From: UBA5794 sp963714375
Lineage (GTDB): Bacteria > Actinomycetota > Acidimicrobiia > Spongiisociales > UBA5794
Reading direction: 5' to 3'
DNA length: 64,000 bases
Assembly: GCA_963714375.1 (NCBI GenBank)
Contig: CAVQOG010000008.1
Location: 1 to 64,000 of the forward strand
A model generated the notes under the pieces. It searched no databases. It saw nothing but the letters and a program-made list of their open reading frames with translations, and was not told the origin of the DNA. Numbering within the stretch: the first letter of the stretch is position 1; each line of letters opens with the position of its first letter. Below are positions 1 to 9,016 of this stretch, piece after piece. The position numbers and the translations under genes are program-made.

Positions 1-149
1 TCCTTTACGAAGGGTCTCCCGCGGCAGTGCTATCGAATCTTCTCCTTTGGGGTGTCGTTGCCTACATCCGGAGGGGGTCAAGAGACAGAAACCTGCGCGG
101 GGAGCCCAAGGATGCTTGATAGCGGCTCCGCAACCTCAAGGATGCTCCG

Positions 150-1376
150 ATGACCCAAAAACCACTCGTAGTCGGGCTGAAGACCTGCGTGGTGATTGGA
201 GTTCTCGCTGTTGCCTCCTGCTCGTCCCTGGCGACAACGTCATCGGCACCCGGAAGTACGTCCCCCAGGGGTCCACTGACGACGATCGGTGCCACGACCA
301 CGTCCTCAGCGGTGGTGACCACCTCGTCCACAACGACAACAGCTCCTCCGACGCCGCCTCGGCTCGATCCGTGTGACGACCCCACTTCGTGTTCGCATCC
401 TTCGGTCACATCTGCCGAGTGGGAACTGCCCGTCCTCTCGATCAGGTTCCTGCCAGACGCCGACGGCGATGGAACAATCGATGTGGAATCCACCGGGTAT
501 GTCGGGACGGTTGACTCCTTGCGACAACGAATTGAGGAACTCGATACCGCCGGTAGCTGGTGGATGACGGAATCCACGCGATATCAGGGGTACGCGGTCT
601 CTTCGGAGCCTTCCCTTGGCTTCTCCATCATTGACTCCCTCGAATTCATTGCTGCAGTGCCGATTGGCGAAGCGGTCCCCGGCAAGGAGGGCTGGTACCG
701 GCCCGACTATCGAACGATCCTCACCGGCCTCGATGTGTGCGATTGGGTCGATGACCAAGGAGTCCGTGAGATCTGGATGTGGACCCAACATCACGGCGAG
801 ATCGAACCCGCTGAGTCCAACATGTGGAGTCCGGTGGGAGATATATCCAATAGCGAGCGTACTGACGATCTTCCCCCGTGCGGGCACTCGTACACTGTCT
901 ATAACTACAACTTCACCAGAAGCGTCGCCGAGATGTTGCACAATCACGGGCACCAGGCGGAGGCACTATTCGGGCGCGGTGATCCCGTCCTTTTCTGGGA
1001 CCACTTCGTAGGCGGCCGAACCAATGAAGGTGGTCTGGTTGAGCCATTGCGGTGCGGTTGGACGCACACCCCTCCGAACGGTCAAGCCCACTACGACACG
1101 TTCAATCAGCGGATCGTCGCGAGCGACTGTCTCGACTGGATCCCTGAGGGAGGCCCAACCTCGCAGGTCAACTGCGCTACGTGGTTTGAGGCTACTTATG
1201 GGGATCCAAGCTGCTTCGACGATGGGGGTCTTGCCTTCTACGTCTGGTGGTTCCAGTCCGTCCCCGGTGCCAACAATGACCTCAGGTTCGAGGGCAGCAA
1301 GCTGACAAACTGGTGGTCGCTTTTCGCCGACCTGGAATCGGTAACACCCGACCGGAGTTGGCTACTGGAACCCTGA
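150..1376 (+). CDS. Secreted lipoprotein of unknown function
   Basis: 408 residues. The N-terminus has a hydrophobic stretch ending in the lipobox-like LAVASC, followed by a long Ser/Thr-rich linker, so export and lipid anchoring are likely. The ATG is chosen because AAGGA lies 7 bases upstream. The body (from about residue 75) is rich in Trp, Tyr and paired Cys. Near residues 104-112 it has an acidic Asp/Gly loop (DADGDGTID) resembling a calcium-binding loop, and around residue 255 a stretch NYNFTRSVAEMLHNHGH. I do not recognise a catalytic family. It stands alone, with convergent ABC genes downstream. Exported lipoprotein is fairly sure; the function is unknown. Confidence 0.75.
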   Translation: MTQKPLVVGLKTCVVIGVLAVASCSSLATTSSAPGSTSPRGPLTTIGATTTSSAVVTTSSTTTTAPPTPPRLDPCDDPTSCSHPSVTSAEWELPVLSIRFLPDADGDGTIDVESTGYVGTVDSLRQRIEELDTAGSWWMTESTRYQGYAVSSEPSLGFSIIDSLEFIAAVPIGEAVPGKEGWYRPDYRTILTGLDVCDWVDDQGVREIWMWTQHHGEIEPAESNMWSPVGDISNSERTDDLPPCGHSYTVYNYNFTRSVAEMLHNHGHQAEALFGRGDPVLFWDHFVGGRTNEGGLVEPLRCGWTHTPPNGQAHYDTFNQRIVASDCLDWIPEGGPTSQVNCATWFEATYGDPSCFDDGGLAFYVWWFQSVPGANNDLRFEGSKLTNWWSLFADLESVTPDRSWLLEP

Positions 1377-1514
1377 ACGGCCTTGACAACCGAGTCGCCG
1401 AGTGCCGCAGCCGAGCCTCGGCCAGTTCTGCCGTGCCATGCGCCTTCCCGTCGATACTCCGCTCATCTCAGACGGCCACGGAACGCGGCAACACCGTTGC
1501 GCCGATTCCCCTCA

Positions 1515-2297
1515 TTAGAACTCGGTTCTATTCCATTGACGGAACGCGACGAAGGTGAACACGACACAGGCGACGGCTGTCACGGCGATTGCCCCCGGAG
1601 TAGTGATGCTCTGACCGGTGATGACGGATGAGACCACGCTGTTGTCCGCACCCTCGACGGGAACCACCAGCGCCCACGGGAGGTAGGAGATGAGCCCAGG
1701 AATTCCTCCGAGGAGCTGTTGCCCGAAAGCAAAAGCGAGCGGGATGGCGATAACGGGGCCAGCTGAGTTGAACAGGGTGCCGAGCATCAACGTGAGCGTC
1801 AGGTAGAACAAGAGATTGAGTGCAGCTACCGCGGCACCGAGTGCGAACCGATCAACTGAAACATCGATGTCGGCCAGTGTCACTTGGAGAAAGAGCAACG
1901 CCGAGGGGATGGCGATCATCGTGGCGACTACGCCAACTGCGTTTGGTACCAGTTTGGAGAGCATGAACGCCGGTCTCGCAACCGGCTTGCTCAAGACCCA
2001 TGCGGCTGAACCGCTGAGCTTCTCTCCGACTATCGCGTCCTGCATCAGGATCGCCACCGCGATGGAGGCAAACATCGTCATCACTCCATAGATGGTGAAG
2101 ACCGTGGCTCCCTCGGGAGCTTCGCCCCAGATTGCTGGGGCAACTGATCCGTTGATTACGACCGTCCAGATGAGGGCGTGGATCCACCAGTCCTTGGTGC
2201 GCCACCAAGAGCCAAAGCCTGCTCGCATCAGCGTCGAGAGGCCGCTACGCCAGCCAGACTCCAGGGATGGCTGGAGGTCGCCGACGCCGCTATGCAT
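1515..2297 (-). CDS. ABC-2 type transporter permease
   Basis: About 260 residues with six apparent membrane segments, preceded by a cytoplasmic N-terminal stretch containing SWWRTKDWW. It is the membrane partner of the ATPase encoded just upstream. The start chosen at 2297 overlaps the ATPase stop by 8 bases (ATGCATAG) and has GAAGGA 7 bases upstream, which points to translational coupling; an upstream in-frame start at 2336 would lie deeper inside the ATPase gene. The ABC-2 architecture suggests export (lipid, drug or polysaccharide), but the substrate cannot be read from sequence. Confidence 0.85.
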   Translation of the reverse strand: MHSGVGDLQPSLESGWRSGLSTLMRAGFGSWWRTKDWWIHALIWTVVINGSVAPAIWGEAPEGATVFTIYGVMTMFASIAVAILMQDAIVGEKLSGSAAWVLSKPVARPAFMLSKLVPNAVGVVATMIAIPSALLFLQVTLADIDVSVDRFALGAAVAALNLLFYLTLTLMLGTLFNSAGPVIAIPLAFAFGQQLLGGIPGLISYLPWALVVPVEGADNSVVSSVITGQSITTPGAIAVTAVACVVFTFVAFRQWNRTEF

Positions 2298-3273
2298 CTG
2301 GAGTTCCTTCCACAACAGACACAAACACGTCCTCAAGGTCCAGCTTTCGTCTCCTGAAGTCCCGAATCACGAGAGCATCGTCCGCGAGAAGCAGGCGCTG
2401 GAGATGTGCGTCGGCTTGATCGGCATCGAGGACGAGGATTCGCAGCGTCCCGGACGCGTGGTCCCCGTCGATTACGACATCATCCACCCATCGCTCAGCA
2501 ATCAGCCTGACGCGTGCGCTTTCGAGGTCACCCTGTGCCTGGACCTCGTATGTGGTGCGCCCGTTCTCGGTGAGAAGTTCGGCGATCGATCCTTGAGCGG
2601 CGATCCTCCCGTGGCGCAGAATGCAAACCGCATCGCTGACCCTCTGCACATCATCGAGAATGTGGGTGGAGTAGAAGACTGTGGAGTGCTCCTTCAGTCT
2701 CTCGAGAATCGCCAAGACGTCTCGCCTTCCGAGCGGATCCAAGGCGGCAGCGGGCTCGTCAAGAATGAGCAGATCTGGGTCGTGTATTTGCGCCTGAGCG
2801 ATGCCGAGGCGCTGGATCTCCCCGCCGGAAAACGTCTTCACAGGCCGATTGTCCTTCTCGGACAAGCCGACCAACTCGAGCATTTCAGAGACCCTTGACT
2901 CGATGCCGTCGGTGGGTCCGACAAAGAAGAATCGAGCCGCAAAACGCAGCGTCTCTCTGGCGGTCATGTGCCCGTAGAATCTGGGGTCTTGGGGCAGGTA
3001 CCCGATGCGCCGCCGCACGGCTGGGCTTTCGGTGACAATGTCCAGACCGTACACCGACCCGTTCCCACCGGATGGTCGGATCAAGCCAAGCAACATCTTC
3101 ATCGTTGTCGTCTTGCCGGCACCATTCGGACCGAGGAAACCGAACACCGAGTTGGGTGGCACCACCAGATCCAGAGCATCTACGACAAGAGACTCGCCGT
3201 ACGCCTTTGTGAGACCACTCGTGCAGATAGCGAGGCGATCTTCTTGTGGTCCGGGAACTTGCTCTAATTCCAT
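2290..3273 (-). CDS. ABC transporter ATP-binding protein
   Basis: 327 residues from the ATG at 3273. Walker A is GPNGAGKTTT, the signature is FSGGEIQRLG, Walker B is LLILDEPAAALDP, and the H-loop is STHILDD. The C-terminal extension of about 90 residues is typical of CcmA/drug-export type ABC-2 ATPases. The longer in-frame reading back to 3447 would run into tRNA-Arg and is rejected. It forms an operon with the permease immediately downstream. The substrate is unknown. Confidence 0.88.
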   Translation of the reverse strand: MELEQVPGPQEDRLAICTSGLTKAYGESLVVDALDLVVPPNSVFGFLGPNGAGKTTTMKMLLGLIRPSGGNGSVYGLDIVTESPAVRRRIGYLPQDPRFYGHMTARETLRFAARFFFVGPTDGIESRVSEMLELVGLSEKDNRPVKTFSGGEIQRLGIAQAQIHDPDLLILDEPAAALDPLGRRDVLAILERLKEHSTVFYSTHILDDVQRVSDAVCILRHGRIAAQGSIAELLTENGRTTYEVQAQGDLESARVRLIAERWVDDVVIDGDHASGTLRILVLDADQADAHLQRLLLADDALVIRDFRRRKLDLEDVFVSVVEGTPDA

Positions 3274-3390
3274 AGAGCAAGTGTAATCAACTCCGTTCCA
3301 CCTCTCGTGGAGCGAAGGTCTCATGGGGTCCTCGGATCTGACCAAGATACAACCCAAAGATTCTCGGTGCCTTCCATCCACAGACGCGAA

Positions 3391-3415
3391 GAAACCCCTG
3401 CGCTGCAAGGGTTTC
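3391..3415 (-). terminator. Hairpin after tRNA-Arg
   Basis: Perfect 7-bp inverted repeat (GAAACCC / GGGTTTC) with an 11-base loop, six bases past the tRNA-Arg 3' end and before the ABC operon. The T-tract is short (GGGTTTCTTC), so termination efficiency is uncertain. Confidence 0.5.
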
Positions 3416-3420
3416 AGCGG

Positions 3421-3495
3421 CACGCCCGGCAAGACTCGAACTTGCAACCTCCTGATCCGTAGTCAGACGCTCTATCCAAATTGAGCTACGGGCGC
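3421..3495 (-). tRNA. tRNA-Arg(ACG)
   Basis: Cloverleaf folds on the minus strand: acceptor GCGCCCG/CGGGCGT, D-arm with GGATAGAGC, anticodon loop CTACGGA giving ACG, and T-arm GCAAG-TTCGAGT-CTTGC. CCA is not encoded (the next bases are CCG). An ACG anticodon needs A34-to-I deamination, which is the job of TadA encoded at 15812. No tail repeat follows this tRNA. Confidence 0.95.
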
Positions 3496-3620
3496 ATGGT
3501 GAACCCGTAAGGTAGCGCCCCGCACGACTAGAAGGCAGCCGTATCGTTTACCTCCTTGATGCCTCGAGGGGTTCAGTCGATCAGCGCAATAGGATGGGCC
3601 GCCGAAACTGAGGAGACCGT

Positions 3621-5303
3621 GTGAACCCGCAACTGGAAGCGCTCGTGGCCGAGTACTGGCAAGCACATGTCGCCTCCAATCCGAGCGAAGCACACATGCG
3701 CGGCGACTACAGCAACATCGCCGCATACGAGCACATCGATCGCCGATCCGAAGACATGCGAATCGCCGGCCTCCGGGGAATCGAGGCCCGAGCGCGAGAC
3801 ATCAAGGCCGAAACACTGTCTTCACCGGAGCAATCAACGCTCGAAACGCTGCTTTACCAGGCTGGTACGCAGGCCTCAGTGCTCGAGATGAGACAGGAGG
3901 AATTCGGGCTCGATCCGATCTTCGGACCGCAGGCCTCAATCCACGTCGTCGTTCCCCAATTCACTCTCGAAACTGCCGAACACGCCGATGCGATGCTCGA
4001 CAAGTACGCAGCATACGCCGGAACCTTCGACGAATCGATTGATCGACTCAGGGAGGGTCTCGCCAACGGCCGAGTGAACGCTGAGTTTGCGGTCACGTCT
4101 GTTGTTGAGCAGATCGATACCTGGCTCGCCACACCACTCGACCAAGACTCGCTCCTCAATGCATCCCTGCCGAAAGTGTTCGCCGACTCGGACCGCGATG
4201 CCTGGAAAGAGAAGGCGAAGACCGTCATCGGAGACTGCATCCGGCCGGCACTCGGGCGGTATCGGGATTTCATCACCAACGAGATCGGACCGCGTGCACG
4301 GTCGAACGATCAGGCTGGCCTATTCGCATTGCCAGATGGTGACCTCGTGTACTCGCGGCTTCTTGAGCGGTACACCACATTCCCGATGCAGGCTGGCGAG
4401 ATACACGAGATCGGTTTGCAGCAGGTTGCCCGACTCGCAGACGAATACCGCCAATACGGACCCGACGCACTTGGGACGTCAAACATCGATGAGATCTTCG
4501 CCATGCTGCGAACCGACAAGAGCCTTGCTCACACCTCCGGTTCTGACATCGTCGCTGTCTGTGAGGCAGCCTTCGAACGCGCAAGAGCCGAGATGGAAAA
4601 CTGGTTCGGGCGCCTTCCCCAGTCGGACTGCAGGGTTCAAGAGACCACGCACGGGGCCATTGCGTACTACTTCGAACCAGCCGAGGACGGATCACGACCC
4701 GGCACATTCTTCATGAATACGACGGATCCAACAGCGTGGGGCCGAGCCGAGGTCGAGGGGACCGCTTTCCACGAGGGCATCCCTGGGCATCACATGCAGG
4801 TGGCAATCGCACAGGAGATGGGCGACACGCTTCCCGAGTTCCGGCGACATGAGTTTATCTCTGCATATGGTGAGGGCTGGGCGTTGTACACCGAGCGTCT
4901 GTCACACGAGATGGGGCTCTACTCGGGACCGCTCGACCTCATCGGCATGCTCCAGAACGACTCGATGCGCGCTTCTCGCCTCGTCGTCGACACCGGCATG
5001 CACGCACTTGGCTGGAGCAGACAGCAAGGCATCGACTACATGGCCGAAAACACGCCGATGTCCATGGGCCAGATCATTGGCGAGATCGACCGCTACCTGT
5101 CGTTCCCCGGACAGGCGGTTTCCTATATGATCGGGAGGCTCGAGATCGACCGCATGCGGCATGAAGCCGAGGCATCGCTCGGCGACGCCTTCGATATCAA
5201 GGGCTTCCACGATGCCGTCATCGGGTCCGGCTCCGTCCCCCTGGGGGCGCTTGACCGAATCGTCACCGAGTGGGTCGCTTCCCAGCGGACGGGGTCGGTT
5301 TAA
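3621..5303 (+). CDS. DUF885 family metal-dependent hydrolase
   Basis: 560 residues, GTG start with GAGGAG upstream. The hallmark is AFHEGIPGHHMQ near residue 380, a zinc-peptidase-like HExxxGHH motif that characterises DUF885 proteins. The helical N-terminal half and YGEGWALYTERL further on also fit the family. No signal peptide is visible, so it is probably cytoplasmic. Members are annotated as putative carboxypeptidases, but substrates are mostly unproven. It is followed directly by an AT-rich promoter region and the XRE gene. Confidence 0.88.
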   Translation: MNPQLEALVAEYWQAHVASNPSEAHMRGDYSNIAAYEHIDRRSEDMRIAGLRGIEARARDIKAETLSSPEQSTLETLLYQAGTQASVLEMRQEEFGLDPIFGPQASIHVVVPQFTLETAEHADAMLDKYAAYAGTFDESIDRLREGLANGRVNAEFAVTSVVEQIDTWLATPLDQDSLLNASLPKVFADSDRDAWKEKAKTVIGDCIRPALGRYRDFITNEIGPRARSNDQAGLFALPDGDLVYSRLLERYTTFPMQAGEIHEIGLQQVARLADEYRQYGPDALGTSNIDEIFAMLRTDKSLAHTSGSDIVAVCEAAFERARAEMENWFGRLPQSDCRVQETTHGAIAYYFEPAEDGSRPGTFFMNTTDPTAWGRAEVEGTAFHEGIPGHHMQVAIAQEMGDTLPEFRRHEFISAYGEGWALYTERLSHEMGLYSGPLDLIGMLQNDSMRASRLVVDTGMHALGWSRQQGIDYMAENTPMSMGQIIGEIDRYLSFPGQAVSYMIGRLEIDRMRHEAEASLGDAFDIKGFHDAVIGSGSVPLGALDRIVTEWVASQRTGSV

Positions 5304-5327
5304 TACCAGAAGTGTTATATTACGTCT

Positions 5328-5654
5328 ATGGCAAGCTCGACCTCTCGGCATCTCATCGTCGAAGCACGTAAGCGCGGCGGACTCACACAGGTAGAACTCG
5401 CTGAGCGTCTCGGGACCCACCAGCCGGTGATCGCCCGCTGGGAATCGGGGGCCACCAATCCAACGTTCGAATCCGTTCGCCGAGCAGTTCGTGCGTCTGG
5501 TTTCCAGCTTGGCATCACGATGACGCCATTAGACGATCACGACCTGACGCTGGTTCGGCGCGAAATGGAACTCTTGCCCCACGAAAGGCTTTCAGGCATG
5601 GTCAAAGCAGTGAATACGCTATCGGCCATGAATGATGCTCGTGACAGAGTTTGA
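5328..5654 (+). CDS. XRE-family HTH protein, putative antitoxin
   Basis: 108 residues. A helix-turn-helix of Cro/CI type spans about residues 17-50 (LTQVELAERLGTHQPVIARW). It sits behind a short AT-rich stretch with TTATATTACG, a plausible promoter or self-operator, and overlaps the next gene by 23 bases. The pairing with a nucleotidyltransferase-fold protein suggests an antitoxin/repressor of a two-gene toxin-antitoxin or abortive-infection-like module. The DNA-binding role is clear; the antitoxin role is inference. Confidence 0.82.
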   Translation: MASSTSRHLIVEARKRGGLTQVELAERLGTHQPVIARWESGATNPTFESVRRAVRASGFQLGITMTPLDDHDLTLVRREMELLPHERLSGMVKAVNTLSAMNDARDRV

Positions 5655-6156
5655 TCCTGTTGGAATGCTCCGGTGCCTGGAGCGAAACCGCGTCTCCTAC
5701 CTGGTGATTGGTGGGATTGCGGCTCGACTCCGCGGTGCCCCGCTCTTGACCCAGGATGTTGATATCACGCCAGCACAATCAACAGCGAACCTCAAAAGGC
5801 TGTCAACCGCTCTGAAGGAACTCAACGCTCTCCTGCGCAGCCCCTCCGATCCCGAAGGGGTTCCATTCCCCATCGATGCAGACTTCTTGTCTGGCAGTGA
5901 GACGCTGACCCTCACCACCGATTTCGGGGAGCTCGACCTTGTCGCGACCCCCGACGGAACGGGTGGCTACAAGGACCTCGCACGCGATGCCGAGGCCATC
6001 CGCGTCGCAGTCGATCCCGATCTCTTTGTCGCTGTGGCATCACTCGCAGACATCATCCGGAGCAAGGAAGCCGCCGGCAGGGACAAGGACCGCGCGGCAC
6101 TTCCGCTGCTCCGCACTGCGTTGGAGGAATCAACCGATCGAGACGGAGGGAATTGA
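5632..6156 (+). CDS. Nucleotidyltransferase-fold protein, putative toxin
   Basis: 174 residues. The N-terminus VSYLVIGGIAARLRG and the following DVDITP supply the GG...DxD pattern of minimal nucleotidyltransferases (AbiEii/MNT-like). The C-terminal part ends with a helix containing RSKEAAGRDKDRAALPLL, common in this group. It overlaps the upstream XRE gene, so both are probably translated together. Related proteins act as toxins that nucleotidylate RNA or protein targets; which target applies here is unknown. A housekeeping nucleotidyltransferase is the alternative. Confidence 0.78.
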   Translation: MMLVTEFDPVGMLRCLERNRVSYLVIGGIAARLRGAPLLTQDVDITPAQSTANLKRLSTALKELNALLRSPSDPEGVPFPIDADFLSGSETLTLTTDFGELDLVATPDGTGGYKDLARDAEAIRVAVDPDLFVAVASLADIIRSKEAAGRDKDRAALPLLRTALEESTDRDGGN

Positions 6157-6290
6157 AGCTCACAGCTTTCAGCTCTCAGCTCTCAGCTCATGTCTGTAAT
6201 CCGGAATCCGGAATCTGGTTGCGCGGAGAGGGAGGGATTGATCGAAGAGCTCACAGCTTTCAGCCCTTGGCTTTCAGCAGCACCGGCTCG
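6157..6290. repeat. Short-word intergenic repeat (AGCTTTCAGC / GGAATCC type)
   Basis: Between the nucleotidyltransferase stop and the tRNA-tail array the DNA is built of reiterated short words: AGCTCACAGC, AGCTTTCAGC, AGCTCTCAGC, then CCGGAATC repeated, then the AGCTTTCAGC words again. No gene is seen. The same words recur near 11700-11830, 29327-29402 and 42117-42145. Confidence 0.7.
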
Positions 6291-6293
6291 ATT

Positions 6294-7036
6294 GGCGGAG
6301 AGGGAGGGATTTGAACCCAAAAGTCTTGCAACCAAGACACGGGCAAGCCGCTCAAGCACCACGCAATGAGTCGTGCAAGACGAAGGGCGCTGGCCCAAGC
6401 AGGAGGCATCACAATCGGTGGTTCTCGAGGTAAGCCTCGCGTGGCGGAGAGGGAGGGATTTGAACCCAAAAGTCTTGCAACCAAGACACGGGCAAGCCGC
6501 TCAAGCACCACGCAATGAGTCGTGCAAGACGAAGGGCGCTGGCCCAAGCAGGAGGCATCACAATCGGTGGTTCTCGAGGTAAGCCTCGCGTGGCGGAGAG
6601 GGAGGGATTTGAACCCAAAAGTCTTGCAACCAAGACACGGGCAAGCCGCTCAAGCACCACGCAATGAGTCGTGCAAGACGAAGGGCGCTGGCCCAAGCAG
6701 GAGGCATCACAATCGGTGGTTCTCGAGGTAAGCCTCGCGTGGCGGAGAGGGAGGGATTTGAACCCTAAAGTCTCGCCAATTCCGACTGTGGGCCCTTGCC
6801 GCACATCTCAATGAGTCGTGGATCACAAAGGGAGCGGCTCTCGTGCAAGAAACACCGCAATCGGTGATTCTCGAGGTAAGCCTCGCGTGGCGGAGAGGGA
6901 GGGATTTGAACCCAAAAGTCTTGCAACCAAGACACGGGCAAGCCGCTCAAGCACCACGCAATGAGTCGTGCAAGACGAAGGGCGCTGGCCCAAGCAGGAG
7001 GCATCACAATCGGTGGTTCTCGAGGTAAGCCTCGCG
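6294..7036 (-). repeat. tRNA-tail repeat array 1 (five units, tRNA-Ser(GCT))
   Basis: Five units, with tail copies starting at 6294, 6443, 6592, 6741 and 6889, then the real tRNA at 7038; spacing is 149, 149, 149, 148 and 149 bp. Each unit, read on the minus strand, opens with the last ~25 nt of the tRNA (GGGTTCAAATCCC through CCGCCA), then a small hairpin CGAGG-CTTA-CCTCG, a CACCGATTG box, CGACTCATT, and CAAGACTTTT before the next tail. Units 1, 2, 3 and 5 read as identical; unit 4 (6741-6888) has a different middle part. An 8-bp pair GTCTTGCA/TGCAAGAC encloses the central part of the common unit. No credible protein gene. Confidence 0.93.
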
Positions 7037-7128
<92 letters not shown>

Positions 7129-7177
7129 CTAGGTGACGAGAGGATATCAGGCGTACCGCACTGGTAGCGCCCTCCGA

Positions 7178-8857
7178 CTACTCGCCGGGCACCTGCCACA
7201 TTCCGACATTCCACGTGAAGCTCGAGGGCATTCCGTTGTGAATCACTCCGGTGACGGCTTCAGTCCGTGTGGCGAGATAGGACGCTCGGTGAAAGAGTGG
7301 AATCAGCGGTAGCTCGCTCGCAAGGATCTCCTCCGCCTCTTCGACAATGGCTGCGAATTCGCTGACATCGACCGTCGTCTGCGCGAGGTCGACAAGTTCG
7401 CTGTATCGAATTGACGCCTCAGAGGGCGGGTCGCCAAGACCCCAACCCGAGTATTCCTGTGAATGAGCAGGATCGAATCGTTTCAGCATCGCGATGGTGT
7501 CTGCGTAGCCGCCGTCGTTCTCCCACGCCCACATCCCAAGGTCGAACGTTCCGGACGGGAGGGTGTCTCCGTAGAACTGCACCGAGTCAAAAAGGGCCGA
7601 GTCGTAGCCGACACCAATCGGAGCGAAGGCACTCTCGAGGGCAGCTGCTATCACCGGACGCTCTCGGCCGTCAACCGTGGTCGAAAGCACGCTTACCGGT
7701 TGAACAGGGGCCTGGAGGGATGAGACAAGGTTCCGCGACTCAGCTGGGTCATAGCCGTACCGATTCCAAGCCGACGATCCCTTCGGAATCAGAACGCCTG
7801 GTGTCGTTGGATCCCAAAGAACACCAGCCGATTCAAGGATTGTTGTCCGATCGATGGCGTGTGCGACGGCTGCCCGGAACGCGGCTGAGTCGTTGTGCGA
7901 TTCAGGATTTGTTGCCGCTGCACCAGGACCAAGATTGAAGGTGATCTGTTCGACGAAAGGCGTCGACGCCGTCTGGACGGCAACCCCGGAAACTGCGACA
8001 GCCGATTCGAACATGTCCGTATCAAAGATCTCGATGACATCCACATCCCCGTTCTCCAGCGACGCGGTTGCATCGACACCCGTGGCAACGAATGACAAGG
8101 AATCGGCGTAAGGAAGCTGTCTCCCTGCACCATCCGTCTTCCAGTAGTTCGGGTTGCGGGTCATCGAAGCCGGATCCCCGTTGTGAACCATGAAGGGACC
8201 GCCCGCGGGCCACGTCACACCACTCGACGTCGCGATGTTGACATCGGCGAGGACGTGGGACGGGAGAATGATCCAAAGAGCGTCCTCAAACGCGAGCGTC
8301 GCATCCTGAAGCGTCACCCAAGCAACCTGCTCGACAGAATTTGTCGCCACAACATTCGCCATGATCGGGTCGACGTGTGGATTTCCTGCCATCGCAAGAT
8401 CTCGCATTGCCTCGGCTGTGAACGCAAGGTCCGCCCCCGTGATCGGAACCCCATCGCTCCACGTCGCGCGTGGCACGACCTGGTACTGCACCGTGATCGT
8501 TCCATCTCCATTGTCGACGATCCCGCCGTCTCCTTGCGTTGGAAGGGAGGTGACGGTGTCTGGGATCTTTTGCCACGTGAGAGGGTCGACTTTGTACACA
8601 GTGGCCCACACAGCGTTGCCTGCACTCGCCGATCCCCCGAAGAAGTCGGAAGCGAACGGATTCAGAGACGTGACCGGTGCCTCAAGACCGATCGTGATGT
8701 GACCGCCGAATCCGTCGGGTGGGCCGGTGGTGGTCGTCGACGACGAGGGTGTCGTTATAACCGGACCCGCAGCAGTCGTCGTGGTGCCTCCCCCGTCCGG
8801 TGTACACGCGACCACCGAGAGGGCGACGGCGACGAGTAACAGTGCGTACCTTGGCAT
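7178..8857 (-). CDS. ABC transporter substrate-binding lipoprotein, family 5
   Basis: 559 residues. Lipobox VVAC follows a short hydrophobic N-terminus, then a Thr/Ser-rich linker. The mature part follows the SBP_bac_5 (DppA/OppA) plan, with the N-terminal lobe motif RATWSDGVPITGADLAFT near residues 140-160, AVAHAIDRTTIL near 330, and the closing PLFHR. It is an extracellular binding protein for peptides, nickel or other oligomeric solutes. No permease or ATPase gene lies next to it, so its transporter is elsewhere or it acts as an orphan receptor. The family is firm, the ligand unknown. Confidence 0.9.
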   Translation of the reverse strand: MPRYALLLVAVALSVVACTPDGGGTTTTAAGPVITTPSSSTTTTGPPDGFGGHITIGLEAPVTSLNPFASDFFGGSASAGNAVWATVYKVDPLTWQKIPDTVTSLPTQGDGGIVDNGDGTITVQYQVVPRATWSDGVPITGADLAFTAEAMRDLAMAGNPHVDPIMANVVATNSVEQVAWVTLQDATLAFEDALWIILPSHVLADVNIATSSGVTWPAGGPFMVHNGDPASMTRNPNYWKTDGAGRQLPYADSLSFVATGVDATASLENGDVDVIEIFDTDMFESAVAVSGVAVQTASTPFVEQITFNLGPGAAATNPESHNDSAAFRAAVAHAIDRTTILESAGVLWDPTTPGVLIPKGSSAWNRYGYDPAESRNLVSSLQAPVQPVSVLSTTVDGRERPVIAAALESAFAPIGVGYDSALFDSVQFYGDTLPSGTFDLGMWAWENDGGYADTIAMLKRFDPAHSQEYSGWGLGDPPSEASIRYSELVDLAQTTVDVSEFAAIVEEAEEILASELPLIPLFHRASYLATRTEAVTGVIHNGMPSSFTWNVGMWQVPGE

Positions 8858-9016
8858 CGGGTCAGGTTACCGACGGTGGAGCATCTGAACTGATGGCCGA
8901 CGCGGCTCGATGGTCGGGTTCTTGCGATCGAGTCCCAATCGACAGGCAAAGTGTCGGCAGCCGAGCGTACCCATCGCACGGTTGACGGCCTCACCGCAAG
9001 AAGGTCATAGGATCAC

